Assembly: GCF_036417845.1 (NCBI RefSeq)
Contig: NC_089980.1
Location: 116,337,169 to 116,401,168 of the forward strand
Origin: Apteryx mantelli
Taxonomy: Eukaryota > Chordata > Aves > Apterygiformes > Apterygidae
Length of the DNA stretch: 64,000 nt
Reading direction: 5' to 3'
Under the pieces are notes generated by a model. That model was not told the origin of the DNA and ran no database searches. It saw nothing but the letters and a program-made list of their open reading frames with translations. A program made the position numbers and the translations under genes. Below are positions 49,432 to 62,220 of the stretch, one piece after another; positions within the stretch are counted from its first letter, which is position 1, and each line of letters starts with the position of its first letter.

Positions 49432-52400
49432 GTCATTAGTCAATTCATCAAAAAGTACAGGCTTTGTTGTAGCCAAATAATTTGAGTTATAGAGAAATGT
49501 TAGCTAGTTTTAAGAAACTGGTGTTGATGCCTAAAAGCTAGAGAACTTACTTAGGTCAGATGTTCAGTTCTCTTTGATGGGAGAAGAATTTCCTACCTCT
49601 CAGCAGAGTGCTTCAATTCCTGCGTTAAAGGACATTTCCATTTTCTTCTGTTGAAGCTGTTTCACTTTGAATATAAAAGCAATATTCACTGAGCAGATGT
49701 CCCACCTGCCAGGTGAATGTCCTGAGCAGTGGGCTAAAGCAGCAGTCTCTCTCTCAATGAAGCTGCAAGTGTTTTATCCAAAGTATAATAATGCTATCAG
49801 GAGAAACTGAGTATGTCCTCCACATCTAAATATACAATACCATGGTGTTTAGGATATTCAGTTGGATGGCCAAAGATGCAAATTCCCATTACTCTCTGTC
49901 CCACTTAGAAGAAGGATTTTAACAAGTTCTTCTGCTTCTTCACAACAGACCATCCTAACTGCTAGCTCCATTCTCATTCTAGCTCAGTAAGTATTTCAGC
50001 ACTCAGGGTAAAAATCAAAAAGAAAAAACTGCAAGGGAATATCCCATTATGTTCGATAACATACAGAATATTTCATATATAGTACTCTCTCCACATATGG
50101 GGCCTGTAACAAAACAAGCTGACCTTCTCAAAAAAAGGGAGCACCAAACCAGAGCTTCCTACGTCATGCATAACTCCTTTCCTCTAGCTATGAACAGTCA
50201 TCCTCACATTAGCTCTTTGATTCATTTGTTTTCACCAAATGCCAAAAACGGAAACAAAGTGTTCTTTTTACTCAGATTTTCATTTCAATAACCGAAACTG
50301 AAAAATGTTTGGTTTGGTTCTGACTGAACCATAATTTTTGCTTTTATTTTTTCTGGTTCTGTCCTAAATGAAAAGGCCAGTTAGTTTGACAGAGTCCTTT
50401 CGCTTTCAGCCAGCAGTCGCAGGAAAAGACAAAAAAACAGAGAGTGGTTCAGATCTTCCAGACCTCCTTGTCGGTTATGTTTTCATGGTACAATCCAGTG
50501 TTGCACAAGGGTATTTGAATTAACCGTTAGTAGGACATCCCAGGTATTGCAAGGGGGGTGATGTGTTACTGTGGCATTGCTGCCAGCCTAGTACACTCTT
50601 TCTCAACAGGACCACGCAGCCTGTGCTGACTATGCATTGAGCTGGCGATACGGCTCTGGTGCCCCAGGTAGCTTGTGTATCTCCCCCACAGCGCTCTGCT
50701 ACACTACCCAGACATTACCAGAAGCATTGCAAGCTGACACTGTAGTGTATATACACGCATATATCTTTCTGCAATAGGAAACCAAGTTGCTACTACTTGG
50801 AAAAATAAACCAGATTTTATGGACTCTTCCTGGCAAGTGAAGCATTGCTTACAAGAGTAGCAAAGGTGTAAGGAAATGGTAGTTAGAAAGACTGCTGCAC
50901 TTTGTGACTTCCCACTCAGGAAATTACATGTTGTCTGTGATGGAGGTACAAGGTGGGAGGCAGCAGCAGCTGGAGCTGTATTTTCTCAGCTTTGCATCTG
51001 ACAGCTGCAACTGGATGCAGTGCAGAGACAGAACGGATACAGTTGGACTGCCCTGTCATTCAGGGCTATAACTTTAAATATGCAGTATTTTTTACTGGGT
51101 TCATTATCTCTTTATAAAATGAAACAGAATGGATAGAAATGACCTAATCAGAGCGAAATATGGTCAGTCTTAGCAGGGGCCACATGGAGTTCGGGTCTAG
51201 CTTTCAGTGTGCCAGCTGTGAGGGCTGCTTTTGGTGCGCATCACTTGTCTTATCCATTTACACCTGGAGCAACAGGTATCTTGGCACACAGTCTCTAGCA
51301 GAGACAGACAACTCCTATTCCACAAATAGTTAAACTATGTTGGTCTGTGCAAAAGTTATGTGTTCATTAGTACCACAGAAACTATGAAGGAAATGTCTGG
51401 TTTTAGAAGAGCTACTTATCTGTCATTCTTTTTCTATATATTAGAAAAACCTTGCTAACAGAGTCCATTAATAAGGTCCCACATAATATTCATTATAGTT
51501 GCAACCTTCCTATCTCCTGAAAGATGCTCATGAGCCTAGGAACATTTTAGGAAACTGCATGTTGTAAATATATATTCCATAGTTTCATAACTGAATTCAT
51601 AGACCAAATAGTACATTTTTTGTTTCGGGTTTACATTTTTAGTTACGATTGAATTTTTAGCTGAGCCTGTGTGTTATGATTTAATTGCTTTACAACACTG
51701 ATAAGAGGCATTCATGACCTATATCACTAAAATTTCAAGTAATAATTGAATTGCAATGCCTGTTAATTTTCTAAGAAATTGCTTTAGTTTCTTTGCCAAA
51801 AGAGTTTGTAACATCAGAAGGAAAAAAGGAATTAATCTAATGTAATTTTCCTAGCAATTCCAAAGACTGAATTGGAACTGAAGGTTGATGTGAAATTTTG
51901 ACTTCTGTGACGTTTATTTGGATGAAGCTTGTATACATGTCAAATATCTGCCAATACCATTTTCGTATTTCAGGCAACTGCTTCTTTTACAATTTTCAGA
52001 CAGGGTCAGAGGATTAAGAGATTTTTTGAACTATAGTAATAATAGGAAATGAAACACCTCCCACCAATGTGACACATGCTGAAGACAGAAATATGGAAGA
52101 GTTACCCTGTGGTTTTATAAACAATAGCTTATTTGGCAAATTAAAATTTCAATTAATAGTGAATCACATAATTCTTATTCTTCTTGTAAATTAGATAAAT
52201 ATTCCTAATTTGAATATTTGTCTTACATAGAAGCTGAGGACAAACTTGTTCAGTGGCACAGGGGTAATAATTTGAATACAGAACAACATGCTGAACTGCA
52301 TATAGTCCATAGGCTTGGAATTACAGTCTTGGCTCAGGACAAAATCTCTCATCATCTTTTTTCTGAGATCTTTTTTTCTCCACAATGTCAATATCGCCTT

Positions 52401-53778
52401 ACCACAACAAAGGAGAAAGATTATGTATTTAGGCAATAAAACCTATCTGATAAATCATTTTAGAGATGAGAAAGAAGCCATGTGTGAAACGAAGGTTAGA
52501 GTTTTCAAAACTGCATTATTTAACCAGCAGACTGCTAATCTATCCCAAACATTTTTCATAAGTATGAAAACACTGAAATGCAAACATATTTACTGCCTAA
52601 TCTATTTATTTTCTGAAACATATCATATTTTTTTCAGCTTTGTGACTCCAAAGAAAATAAAGTGATTTCCTTTCAGATGAGATGTTTGTTCTTACTTGGC
52701 ATATAAACTTACAACAACTTAGGTGAAAATCAATCAAGTTGGTTACCAAATTAATTCTGAAAGTGTTCTAATTCAGTACCCGGAGTCAAGCACGAAAATA
52801 GATATTTAACACTTTCTTTGACTATGGAAGGTTTCTTCCTAATAATTACACATTATATGACAAACAGGAAGAGTTAGTCTCTGAGGTAGCAATAAGGTCC
52901 CCTTTCATGTTATGATAGCATCTCTGTTAAACAAGGGACAGGGGTGTTAATGGAAGCCACAACTCGAAGTTTTACACTGAAGTTATCCATAGCAATTAAA
53001 ATATTATGCTTAAGATAAAATAGCATTTTATGCTATTTCTAGAAGCGCATATTTGTGTTATTCAACTTCAGCTTACTTTCAAAGGTCCCACTGTTCTGTT
53101 ACACAACAGATGTGTCAAGCAAATAATTTTAAAAGTATTTTTGCTTGTTACATTTTAAGCTATATTTTTACTTTCTGTAAATGAGCAACTTGCACTTGCA
53201 AATTTAACAGTATGCGGCAAGGACAATATCATACTCAGGAAATGACATAATATATCTGGAAACATAAAAGCGTATTTGAATCAGTAAAGAATATGTATTT
53301 GTTATAGATTCCATTTTTTTAACTGCTATCTGTGCAATCTTTCTCTACCAATACTAAATGCTAATATTCTAAAATTAATAAAACTAACACCTTTATTAAG
53401 CAACTAGTGAGAGAACAGAAATTCGCTATAAGAATGTCAAAAGATCCTAGGAATGAATGGTATAATAATGAATGCTAATGATTACTGATGAGTAATAACA
53501 AACATATGTGAAGGTTGCCACACTGTTTATGATTCAATGTATCAATACAACCGGTTAAAAGTAAGTAATTAATTCCATTAAGTTAATTCCCTGTAAGTGT
53601 TTAGACCAAATATTTAAAATATTGCTTCTCTTTTCCTTCTGGTATTTTAAGGATCTAAATTAAGGCCAGGGCAACTGATATCATTTAGAAGATCAATTTC
53701 CTGATAGACAACAATATCTAAATGTCTAACAATATCTAAGTTATACCAGTTGTACTTGCATTTTTTTTGCACCTGTAT

Positions 53779-53799
53779 AAAAAAAAAAAAAAAAAAAAA
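53779..53799. repeat. Poly(A) run of 21
   Basis: A homopolymer A tract on plus (poly-U in the DLGAP1 pre-mRNA), about 240 bp into the intron downstream of the exon at 54042. There is no evidence of a SINE. Confidence 0.9.
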
Positions 53800-54041
53800 G
53801 GAGGTCAGATCAAAGCCATGGTGAAATCCAAGTCCATTACCTATGTTCACATGATTCTCTCCAGAAAGAACTTATTCCAAGCTGCAGCCACAACCATACA
53901 GTATCAAAGACCTAAGAATACTGGTATCAGATATTATCAGCACAGAGGGAAATCGTTTCCAGTGTCATATATCTTTTTACAAAACAAGAATATCTATTTT
54001 TACATGCACAACAGTGGAAAGGTCAGTGTAGATTTCCTTAC

Positions 54042-54261
54042 CTGTGGTTGACCTGATAGTTGAGGTGATGTTGGAAGATGCCATCGCAGGAATACATTCA
54101 TCATCTTGGGAATAGCCTGCCTGAATGGCACGCAAGTAACTGTGGCTTCTTGTTCGGAAACATCCAGGGAGGTCAAGGGCATCCATTGCCTGAGCTTCAA
54201 CTTCACTAAACACTGATTCACACACCGATTCAAATTGCCCATTAACCTCTGCTTCACTCAT
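54042..54261 (-). CDS. DLGAP1: DLGAP1 coding exon with a second GK-binding repeat
   Basis: A 220-nt exon read from MSEAEVNGQFES to ITSTIRSTT plus one base of the next codon (phase 0 in, phase 1 out). It follows an intron ending TTCAG and ends ACCACAG before GTAAGG. The stretch GCFRTRSHSYLRAIQAGYSQ is another SAPAP GK-binding repeat (R-x-x-S-Y-x-x-A), next to an acidic SQDDE. The segment before it (ESVCESVFSEVEAQAMDALD) is acidic. The first codon is ATG where I recall valine in mammalian DLGAP1. Because the preceding exon joins in phase, this methionine is probably internal, although it could serve as a start in a transcript that begins in the upstream intron. Confidence 0.94.
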
Positions 54262-55329
54262 CTGAATAAACAACAACAATGCATTTGATTTTTGACTTGC
54301 TTTTTTGTGATCATCACGGCCTCAACATCTCAAATGGACACCTGTACATTGATGAAGAACTGTTTTAGCAAATAGTTAAAATTTAGTAATCCCTTCTGAT
54401 CACATTCACATTTTTTAACTTACATTAGCTGTTTATATGTAAATAGTAAGTACATCACACATGCCATAAAATTTATTTTACATTTAATATATTTTGGCAT
54501 ATTCAGTCATTAAATATATGATTTAATGGTAATGAACAAATATGAGATCACTCTGCACTGATAGAAACCTGTGCTCTGCCAGGACTGGAGAACAGACATC
54601 AGCTAAGCTAATATTAGCTCTCAAAAGGTGAGGGTGGGTTGCTTAGAGTCCTCACTTATCAGCAAAGTTACTAGTCATATGGACATTCAGCCTGTGTTGC
54701 AGGTTATACTTTTCCTCTCGCAATAAGGGAGCTCTCAGAAGTATCTCTTACTTGAGAATGTGTGAGTTCAAAGGCTGTTATGCTTCTAAAAAGCCTGAAA
54801 AATGTTGCATCTGACGCTATGTCCAGTGAAGCACTGGACGGACAGCCTTTGAGACACCCACACTGGAAAAGGAGCTGGGCACCTCCTTAGGTAATGCATG
54901 AGAAAGGGTTACTTGCCTCAGGCAAACTACTCAGAAAAGGCATTTTGGACATTAGGCTAGCCAATAGCAAGCGCAAAGCACCATCACTTTCCTGATGTCT
55001 CTGCACCTCTGTGAAGGTATGTCCCTAAATTTAAGCAGAACTGCAATTTCTTGTAATACATCGCCCCATATCCTCTTCCATAGGTAAAGTGCTCACAAGC
55101 ATTCTTTGAAGTAGAGTTGAAAAACTGTGCAAAGAGCACTATTTTTTTCTTTTTAAGAAGTGGCCAGAGGAGAAAGCCCTGCTTGAACCACGTTCAGCTG
55201 CGAAGGGCCCTAAATCAAACTCTTGCCTCCTGGATAACCACGTAGCCATTCAGCTACTGTGTAAAAACTGGACGCAGCCACTACTGCTGCCTTGTCCCCA
55301 GCAGCATTATTCTAACTATGAAACTTCTC

Positions 55330-55500
55330 CGGCTGTGTTGGCTGAGGAACCCTCTCCGTCAGAGTGTGCTAGAGGTGCCCTGAGAGCACGCCCCGGCCTG
55401 GGCCCCTCGGGGGGTCTCAGCACGAGCCTCCAGCTCCCCGGAGGGCTCGGCCAGCAGCCTGCGACTACCTGCTGCGCCTGCAGGTTGGGCATGACGCAAA
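55330..55500. promoter_or_regulatory. Intronic GC-rich, CpG-containing patch, candidate internal promoter
   Basis: About 170 bases (GCACGCCCCGGCCTGGGCCC, CTCCCCGGAGGGCTCGGCC) rise sharply above the AT-rich background and carry several CpGs. The patch lies about 1.1 kb upstream of the DLGAP1 exon that begins with ATG at 54261. A TATA box or mapped start is not visible. It may equally be a decayed island or the body of a GC-rich repeat. The 92-codon plus-strand ORF over it is not convincing. Confidence 0.25.
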
Positions 55501-57200
55501 ACTGTAAATGCGGGGGTAGCTTTCATGCTAAACAGGGCTTAGGCAGGCTGGCCAGGGTTAGGGGACCTCTCAAGGGGAAACTGCATATTGCAGTTTTGAA
55601 GATGAGAGCCTAAACGCTACCTAAATCATTTTTTTAACTGCTTTTCTGAAGCTGGCCCTAACTGTCTCTGGAATGTGTCTGAATAACTCAAAATAGTGTT
55701 TATCCAAAGCCAGATGGGAAGCTAAATATTGCAAAGACAAATACAGGACCTTCTGATATGTCCTCCTGATAGTAATTTTTAAAAAGAGAGTGCTAGAATT
55801 CAGAATCAGTACAAATATCAAGTCAAATTCTTAACGTCACTAAACAGCACATCTAGTTGATATTACTTTTTATATAATGCTGTTAAGTACATTATTCATT
55901 ATTACTGTTCCTAGTACATTATTCATTATGGAAACAGAATGACTGCAAATGTTTCAAATGTTTCAGGATTTTGATTAAGTAAATGGAAATTTCATACAGA
56001 ACTTCTGATGACAATGAATAACTTATTTTAATTTTATTTAAGACATTTTGGCTACTAAATCTACTTTGAAAGGAATTACATTATCCTTCATAAAATATAC
56101 TTCTAGTAAAGTTGACCAATGTAATCTCAAAAAGATTTAAAAAATCTTACTCTGAAATATTTTGCATATGTCATTGATCAAGAAATTCATGGTAATGTAG
56201 TCCATAAACACTGTATGTCCTAACCAATTCTTTCAAACTGTGCTCATCAACAGTAGAAAAATAAACATTTTAAAACTTCAATTAGAAACACAAGCTATGG
56301 AATCCAGGGACATTCTTGACTGTACCCCTGGTCAAGAGTGAAAGGGAAAGGAACTAATGAAAAAAGGCATTTAAAAATAGCCAAACTCATACAAACTGTT
56401 GTTATAGAAATGCGATAAGAACATGATGGTGTCATGGAAAAAGAACAGGAAACAGCAAAGGTTCAGAACTTGTTATTTTAATGCATTTACTTTGTATATT
56501 ATTTAATATATTTATTACTGATTTTGAAATAGCTAAACAGTGAGGTAGAAAATATGTGTTTGACACAAAATTATGTAGATTAGTCAAGACTGAAAAATAA
56601 AGTAAGGAAGTGTATCCAGTAGGACTTAATTACACTGGCCAACTGAGCAATATAACTGCAAATGAAATCCATTGTGGACATCTTTCCGGGTAATGCACAC
56701 TGGAATGAAAAATTTGAACTGCTGCTGAAACCAGTTAGGCATTATGGACAGCTCAGTGGGCATTTTCATGCACAGAGATGGTCAAAAAAGCAGAAGATGT
56801 TAAGAGTAATTCTGCAGAATAGCATTATATAAGGTGACAACCAACACTTGCTTTGAATGCAAGATCTAATTCTTGTCAAACTTTGCCCAAAATGAAGGGT
56901 AATAAAAACAGAAACATCCAAACCAGGATAATAGAAATAATGGTAAGAAAATGATGTGAAGAACAGGTTTCACAAGAGAGCTATGCGAAATAACAAAAGG
57001 TTTGGAAAATGATGGAGTGACTGTTTCCAATTCTGACAAGTGCTATAGTTAGTTTCATGCCACATAAATTAAGGAACTTGACTGAACGGCCTTATTAGGA
57101 GACTAGTCCCTCCCAGCTCTCAAGTGACAGGGGAGATCAACATGCACTTCCAGAGGGCTATTCAGCCCACTTACAATGCCCATTGTCCTGGAAGAAACTA

Positions 57201-57310
57201 TTTCTCTCCATTAACTACAGAGGAAGCTTTAGGCAACTGATTTCCTATCTGCTTATTTGCCTCAGTTAAGAGCCTCAAGTTAGGTGAGCTGAATCCAGGC
57301 CTGAATAGCC
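57201..57310 (+). repeat. Old dispersed repeat, copy 2
   Basis: TTTCTCTCCATTAACTACAG followed by AGGAAGCTTTAGGCAACTGA and then CAAGTTAGGTGAGCTGAATCC resembles the segment at 42023 and the recalled consensus 'TCTCCATTGACTxCAGxGGxAGCxTAGGCACCTAA'. It is in the same orientation as copy 1. Confidence 0.4.
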
Positions 57311-58104
57311 ACGCAAAACAAATTGAATGTGCATGAATATAAAAATAATTTTAAAAGATTTTTAACATAAGCATTGTGCATAATTAGCTATTATACCTTT
57401 AGGTGCCTCATTAAAAGCACAAAGAAAAATGAAGTACAGATGCCTGGGAAGAGGGCAGGCCCAGCTGTCATGAGGCAATACAGAGAAGGAAGGTCATGAC
57501 AAATGAACATTAGAAACATTGGAAATTTTGTGTAAAGTCCTCTGCTAACCAGAACATCCATAGAGCTCATACAGCTGTTTGCACTTCAGGCCGGCTTCAG
57601 AACTCACTTCAGCATGAATTAGTACTAACTAACCAATATAAAACCAGCGGAAAAGAAAATGTCTCTTCAGAAGTCCCCATACCTCGAATGTTTGATGGGA
57701 CTTATTCTTTCACCCCAAAAGAGTAAGGGACTGAGTTCAGAGATGAATCTCTGCTTTCTAGGAATGTAAGTATTTTAGTCTATATCTTAGGAGTGTGTAC
57801 TTTATGCTCAATCTATCTTCTAAATATTTCAAAATTTAATATAGACTGAAAAGGAAAATACCAATATTTACTTTTTTTATGCAAAAAGGAAAATATGTCT
57901 GATGGTGTCTCTTTACTTCTAATATTCAATGTTATTCTTGAAATTATTAATGGTTACATTCCTTAAAACTGAATTACTTTGACAATTTGCATCCTCAGTT
58001 TGATATTAAGTTAAAAAAAACAAAAAAACCTAATAGCATCCACTAATAACAACTCTTGTTTCTGTGATTAATCTACAAGAAAAGTTATAACAAGAATTTC
58101 CCAC

Positions 58105-58248
58105 CTGACTAACACAGCTGGCCTGACTGAGCGTGCTCACCGCTCTCATATAGCTCTGATTCCTTGAGCGAAACTTTGGGGAATTGTAGTTTGTGGAGGG
58201 ATCCAGGTTGTGACCCCCAGGCACGTCACTTGCAGTTTGAAGGTAGCT
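58105..58248 (-). CDS. DLGAP1: DLGAP1 internal coding exon with GK-binding repeat (first exon in window)
   Basis: This 144-nt exon encodes 48 residues, from SYLQTASDVPGG to STLSQASCVSQ. I recognise it as the middle of DLGAP1/SAPAP1, the postsynaptic density scaffold. The segment SRNQSYMRAVSTLSQ fits the SAPAP 14-residue repeat (R-x-x-S-Y-x-x-A). In this family the serine is phosphorylated and the repeat binds the guanylate-kinase domain of PSD-95 family MAGUKs. The 3' border is CAG followed by GTGGGA; the 5' border follows TAGTCAG. Both ends are phase 0. The acceptor could also lie a few bases away, because AG occurs several times there, but SYLQ keeps the frame. The next exon upstream, carrying the large N-terminal region, is not in the window. 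The paralogue assignment (DLGAP1, not 2, 3 or 4) rests on recalled family sequence. Confidence 0.93.
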
Positions 58249-59780
58249 CTGACTACAAAGGAAAGAGGAAGAAAAAAGGAAAGGGTGTAAAACTACAGAT
58301 GGAATCAATTAGGACACTGAAGACAATAATTTGTATGAGACTCACAAATCCATTCCCCAGGGTCAAAATCTCTCTCTGTATAAAGCACCATAGATCTCTC
58401 GCAGTCAAAAGCCTTTACACAAACAGAGACTTTGTCTGTAATTCTGCTACCTAGATGATACAAAGTTTTAAACATCTTTATTGTATTTAAACATCATCAA
58501 TCCTCCTGGCTATTAATGTTAAACTTTAATAAAAGAGAATGTCTAGGTCAATAGGAAAAAGAACTAGAGCTAAAGCATAACCAAAGTAACCTAAAATGCT
58601 TCTTCATAAATAAAAATGTTACTTGTCATCCATTTTTTATCAAGGTGTTATGCATCAAGAGACTTTTTATCTTCAAAAGACTGATATATATTTACAAAAG
58701 ATCAAAATATTCTGTGCTTCAGCTAAAAAGATTGATTAATAAGATACTCAGAGCAACTGAACCAAGCTCTAGAAATGCTCTTCTTACAACATATCTTCCA
58801 GTTTATCAGATTGGGACCCTAACACCACACCCAGTCCCTCTTCAGTACCCTTTCACTGCAAAGGTATGTTAGTCTTCTTGCTTTATAAGTATATTGATTA
58901 TCTGACACTTTAGGGGAAAAAAAACCCTAAGAAAAGAACTGTACTTTGCTTTGATTACAGAATTTAAAAAAAAAAAGTTGTGATTCAGTTGTAACTACCT
59001 TTGAAAATCAGGATTTAGGAGTCAGATGTTGCTCCTCCCTAAACAGCAATGGACAAATTCATGAATGTTTTGAAAAATGTTGGGTTTAACATGGTAAATA
59101 GGCATTTCTTATATTTATTTCTTAAGGGTACGTTTAACAAAACCACAGTTTTTGCTAGAAACTGAATTGGTTGAATTGGTAATGCTGCCATTTCAGGCCA
59201 AGCTAGCAGAGTTACTCAGTGCAGCTCTGCTGTGACCGCACCAGAGTCAGTGGGAATTTCCCCATGGAAGAGGAAGTTTCTTCTCTGGAAGGGCCAGGGC
59301 ACTCAGCAGATCAGAAAGACCACAGGTTCCACTCCTGGCTCTGAATGAGGCACAAACCAGGACCTTGTTTCTTAGACTGTATTTACAATACATTGAGCCT
59401 GAGGAAGGATGCATCAGCCTTCCTCACTAGGTGGACACACACTTGAATTTGGGCTGGTCTTGAAGCAATCTTTGAAGTGCACTCAGAGAGGAATCTCAGG
59501 ACCTTTAGCACGGATCTGATTAGAGATAGCAAGTTGTGCTGAGCTCCACCTCCCTGTGTGGCCATGCCCTGTGAGATCGGAGATGTGAGACAACCCAGCA
59601 TCCCTCACACCACCAGCTCCATGAGCAGATCGGATTTATAGACCTTCTGACCTTTTACTTGGGAAATCTGTTCTCAAAGACTTCTTGGCCATCTCAGGGT
59701 CAGCATAGACACAGCCTTACTTCCTCAGTGAATCTCCTACTGGCTGAGGTATTTGTTTCTTTAAGATGGGCTGCTTTCTC

Positions 59781-59796
59781 AAAAAAAAAAAAAAAA
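59781..59796. repeat. Poly(A) run of 16
   Basis: A homopolymer tract following CTTTCTC. No SINE body was recognised. Confidence 0.9.
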
Positions 59797-62014
59797 TACA
59801 GATAGGTTTGGTTTTGTTTTCATCTTGGTGTAAGACAGACTTTTTTTTAAAATTCTTGAGAAATTACCCTGAAGGACAAACATTTTTTTTTTCTTGACTT
59901 TTTTCAGTGCCTTCCCTGAATTATCTTTGCAACCTCAAGACAGAGGTAAAGTTTGCAGAAATTGTGCTCTAACTACTAAAACAAAATCAAAACGTATGAG
60001 ATTGATGCAGGCATGTGAACATAGGTTAATTAAGTCATTACAAAGTCAAAGTGATTTGCAGATTAAGACATCTCTCTGACAGTGGGTCTAATTTGGTTTT
60101 AGATGATGAAAACAAGAACTGTAGCAGTATTTTTTGCTGCCATAGATATGAGGACAAATATAATAGGTTAGACAAAATGGCATAGAGCCTCCCTATCTAT
60201 ATTTAGGTGTCAGATGCAAGTAAACCTCCTTTCCTCTATAAGCAGCAGGCTGATGACTGTCATCTGCGTTGACGAGTCCTGACTCTTTGCATATACTTTA
60301 TTAAATCTGTCCAGTATTGTTAATTTTTTTTTTCCGAAATGGTAAGATGAGTTCCCTCTGGACCCTCTGCTTGTCATTGGGTGGTAAAAATTCTTAGGTT
60401 CTGAGTTCTGAAACAGTCTGTGAAAGAGGAATTTGGGGTTTCTTCATTAAAATATAGGATTTTCAGAGGCCACATAAGAAAAAGAAAGTGGCAATAGAAA
60501 TAAATTGTTTATAAACTACTTAAAAATTAATTATGATTGGCTCCTAATAACTGGCTTCTTTGCTAAGTAATGCTCTAACAATCTAGTATTTCATTATGGA
60601 GATACCAGTTCCTTATGAGGTATTGCTATCATTAACCGTAATCAACAATTTCTACAGCAATAATTTATTAGGGAAGGAAGCCCAGTATACCATGGTACTA
60701 CTAAGCAGCTGAGTTTTGATAGATGAGTTTGAACATTACCTGATAGTTAAATAATTTTTCACTTATCAGAGGAGAGCAATTTATTCAAAGGACTGTAGCA
60801 GAATAAAAGAAGTGCTACATATATTACGCTGTAAAAGCAATTTCACAGCCATTCAATTAATACTTTGAACTTTCTTTCTGATAAAAAGAAATGATTGGTT
60901 TTCATTTCTACAATACACACTCAAATTAATCCTCTAGGATAAATGTCTCAGTGCGTGAAAAAAAATGACGATCTTGCTACTACCATGATCCAGAACTAAA
61001 ACACTATAGGCACAACAGTTACATAAGGAAATTGCTCTCAAATATTATTATCTGCTCAAGGAACTGTCATGCTTGTCAACAAAATACAGCACTCCATGTA
61101 ACATTGGTAAATGCTGTTTTTTTAATGTCAGCCACTCTATCTATAAGCATGGGAACAAAACTCTTGACTTTCATTTCCAAAAAAGTACTGCTCTATCACT
61201 TTGATAAAAGAAAATAATTTTATTCTATGTTTTGTAATAAATGATCTTATATCTCAGCTGACCACTGATGAAGGGCAAGACAAGCATGAGCACCTGAGGT
61301 GGTTTGATAGTTCATCTCCAGTACCACAGAACAAATACACAGATTAAAATTAAGGAGGTGACTCCAAGGTCTGGTACTATGGATATAGAGGAAGAGATTG
61401 AGACTAACAGGAAAAAGTAAATTGGTATGTCAGTCTTCTTCGCATTTGCTTTTCTAAACAGCCAAGTTCTTAGGAGTGGATTCTTACATAAAAGTTTATT
61501 TGCTGTCTAGAGTTGCTTTCCCTTTTCCACTGGCTTCAGAGGAAGTCCAGGGCAGCGAGGAGGAGGTGCTTAAACTTGATGAGATGTGTCTTGTGAGCAA
61601 GCAAAGCTCAAAGTCTAGAGAAGCTTTTGGGAATGAGTCAGTCCCAGACTTCCCAGGTTCAATGGCCCTATGACCTCAAAGACCTCAAGAACTTCTACTC
61701 TAAGAAGAAAGGTTTAGGAGTCCCAGTGAAGATGGCTAAATTTGCAACAACACTTCCAGTACTCAGCAGATTGACTGAGCATATTCAAAGAAGACAAAGT
61801 ACCATGTTATAACTGCTTAAAGTGAACAACAGCACAACATGCTTATCTGGGGTAGTGTGTCTGGTTTTAGGCATTTCAGGTATCAAGTGACAGGGAAAGA
61901 TGTTAGGTCCCATATTCCAAGAGCAAAAAACAGACAAAGAATAAGGAAGGGACAGCAGTCCAAACTGGGGTCCTGCTTAGAGGTTTCTGCGAATCTTGCA
62001 TTACAACCTTCTTT

Positions 62015-62220
62015 TTACTGCAGCCCCAGCCCCAGAGCTCACCTGTACCAGTCCCCCTGAGTCCAGCTCACCTTCATTCTTGACCACCCCAGACCCTAAT
62101 CCTTTCTCCTCTCTAGACCCTTCTCAATCCCCAGCTCCCAGTTCTACTCCAGAGCTTCCAATACCCCAGCACAGAAGCCAGTATTTGTCCTCTTCTCCTC
62201 TTTTTGTCCTTGGTAGACTT
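62015..62220. other. C/T-rich strand-asymmetric segment
   Basis: The plus strand is dominated by C and T (CCAGCCCCAGAGCTCACC, CTTTCTCCTCTCTAGACCC), giving a Pro/Ser-rich frame from 61996 to 62235. An acceptor-like CTTCTTTTTACTGCAG precedes it on plus. I cannot identify a gene or repeat family. Confidence 0.35.

Larger units (their letters stand above)
34241..54041 (-). other. DLGAP1: DLGAP1 largest intron in the window (19.8 kb)
   Basis: The donor is GTAAGG after 54042 and the acceptor is CCATAG before 34240. Recognised contents are a nested hairpin at 35633-35690, possible old repeats near 37225-37320, 42023-42115, 44155-44345 and 45115-45290, a GC patch at 37780-37880, a T17 run at 41108-41124, a degraded CR1 end near 42790-42872, a hairpin at 44051-44079, the solo LTR at 46122-46428, a hairpin at 46923-46949, a T-run at 49416-49431 and an A21 run at 53779-53799. 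No DLGAP1 exon was seen in it. Confidence 0.8.
54262..58104 (-). other. DLGAP1: DLGAP1 intron of 3.8 kb with a GC-rich patch
   Basis: The donor is GTGGGA after 58105 and the acceptor is TTCAG before 54261. It holds the GC-rich segment at about 55330-55500 and copy 2 of an old repeat at 57201-57310. The rest is unique AT-rich sequence. Confidence 0.8.

Noticed and set aside
53767-54051. 94-codon plus-strand ORF across the A21 run
   Set aside because: It begins in homopolymer lysine codons and runs antisense into the flank of a real DLGAP1 exon.
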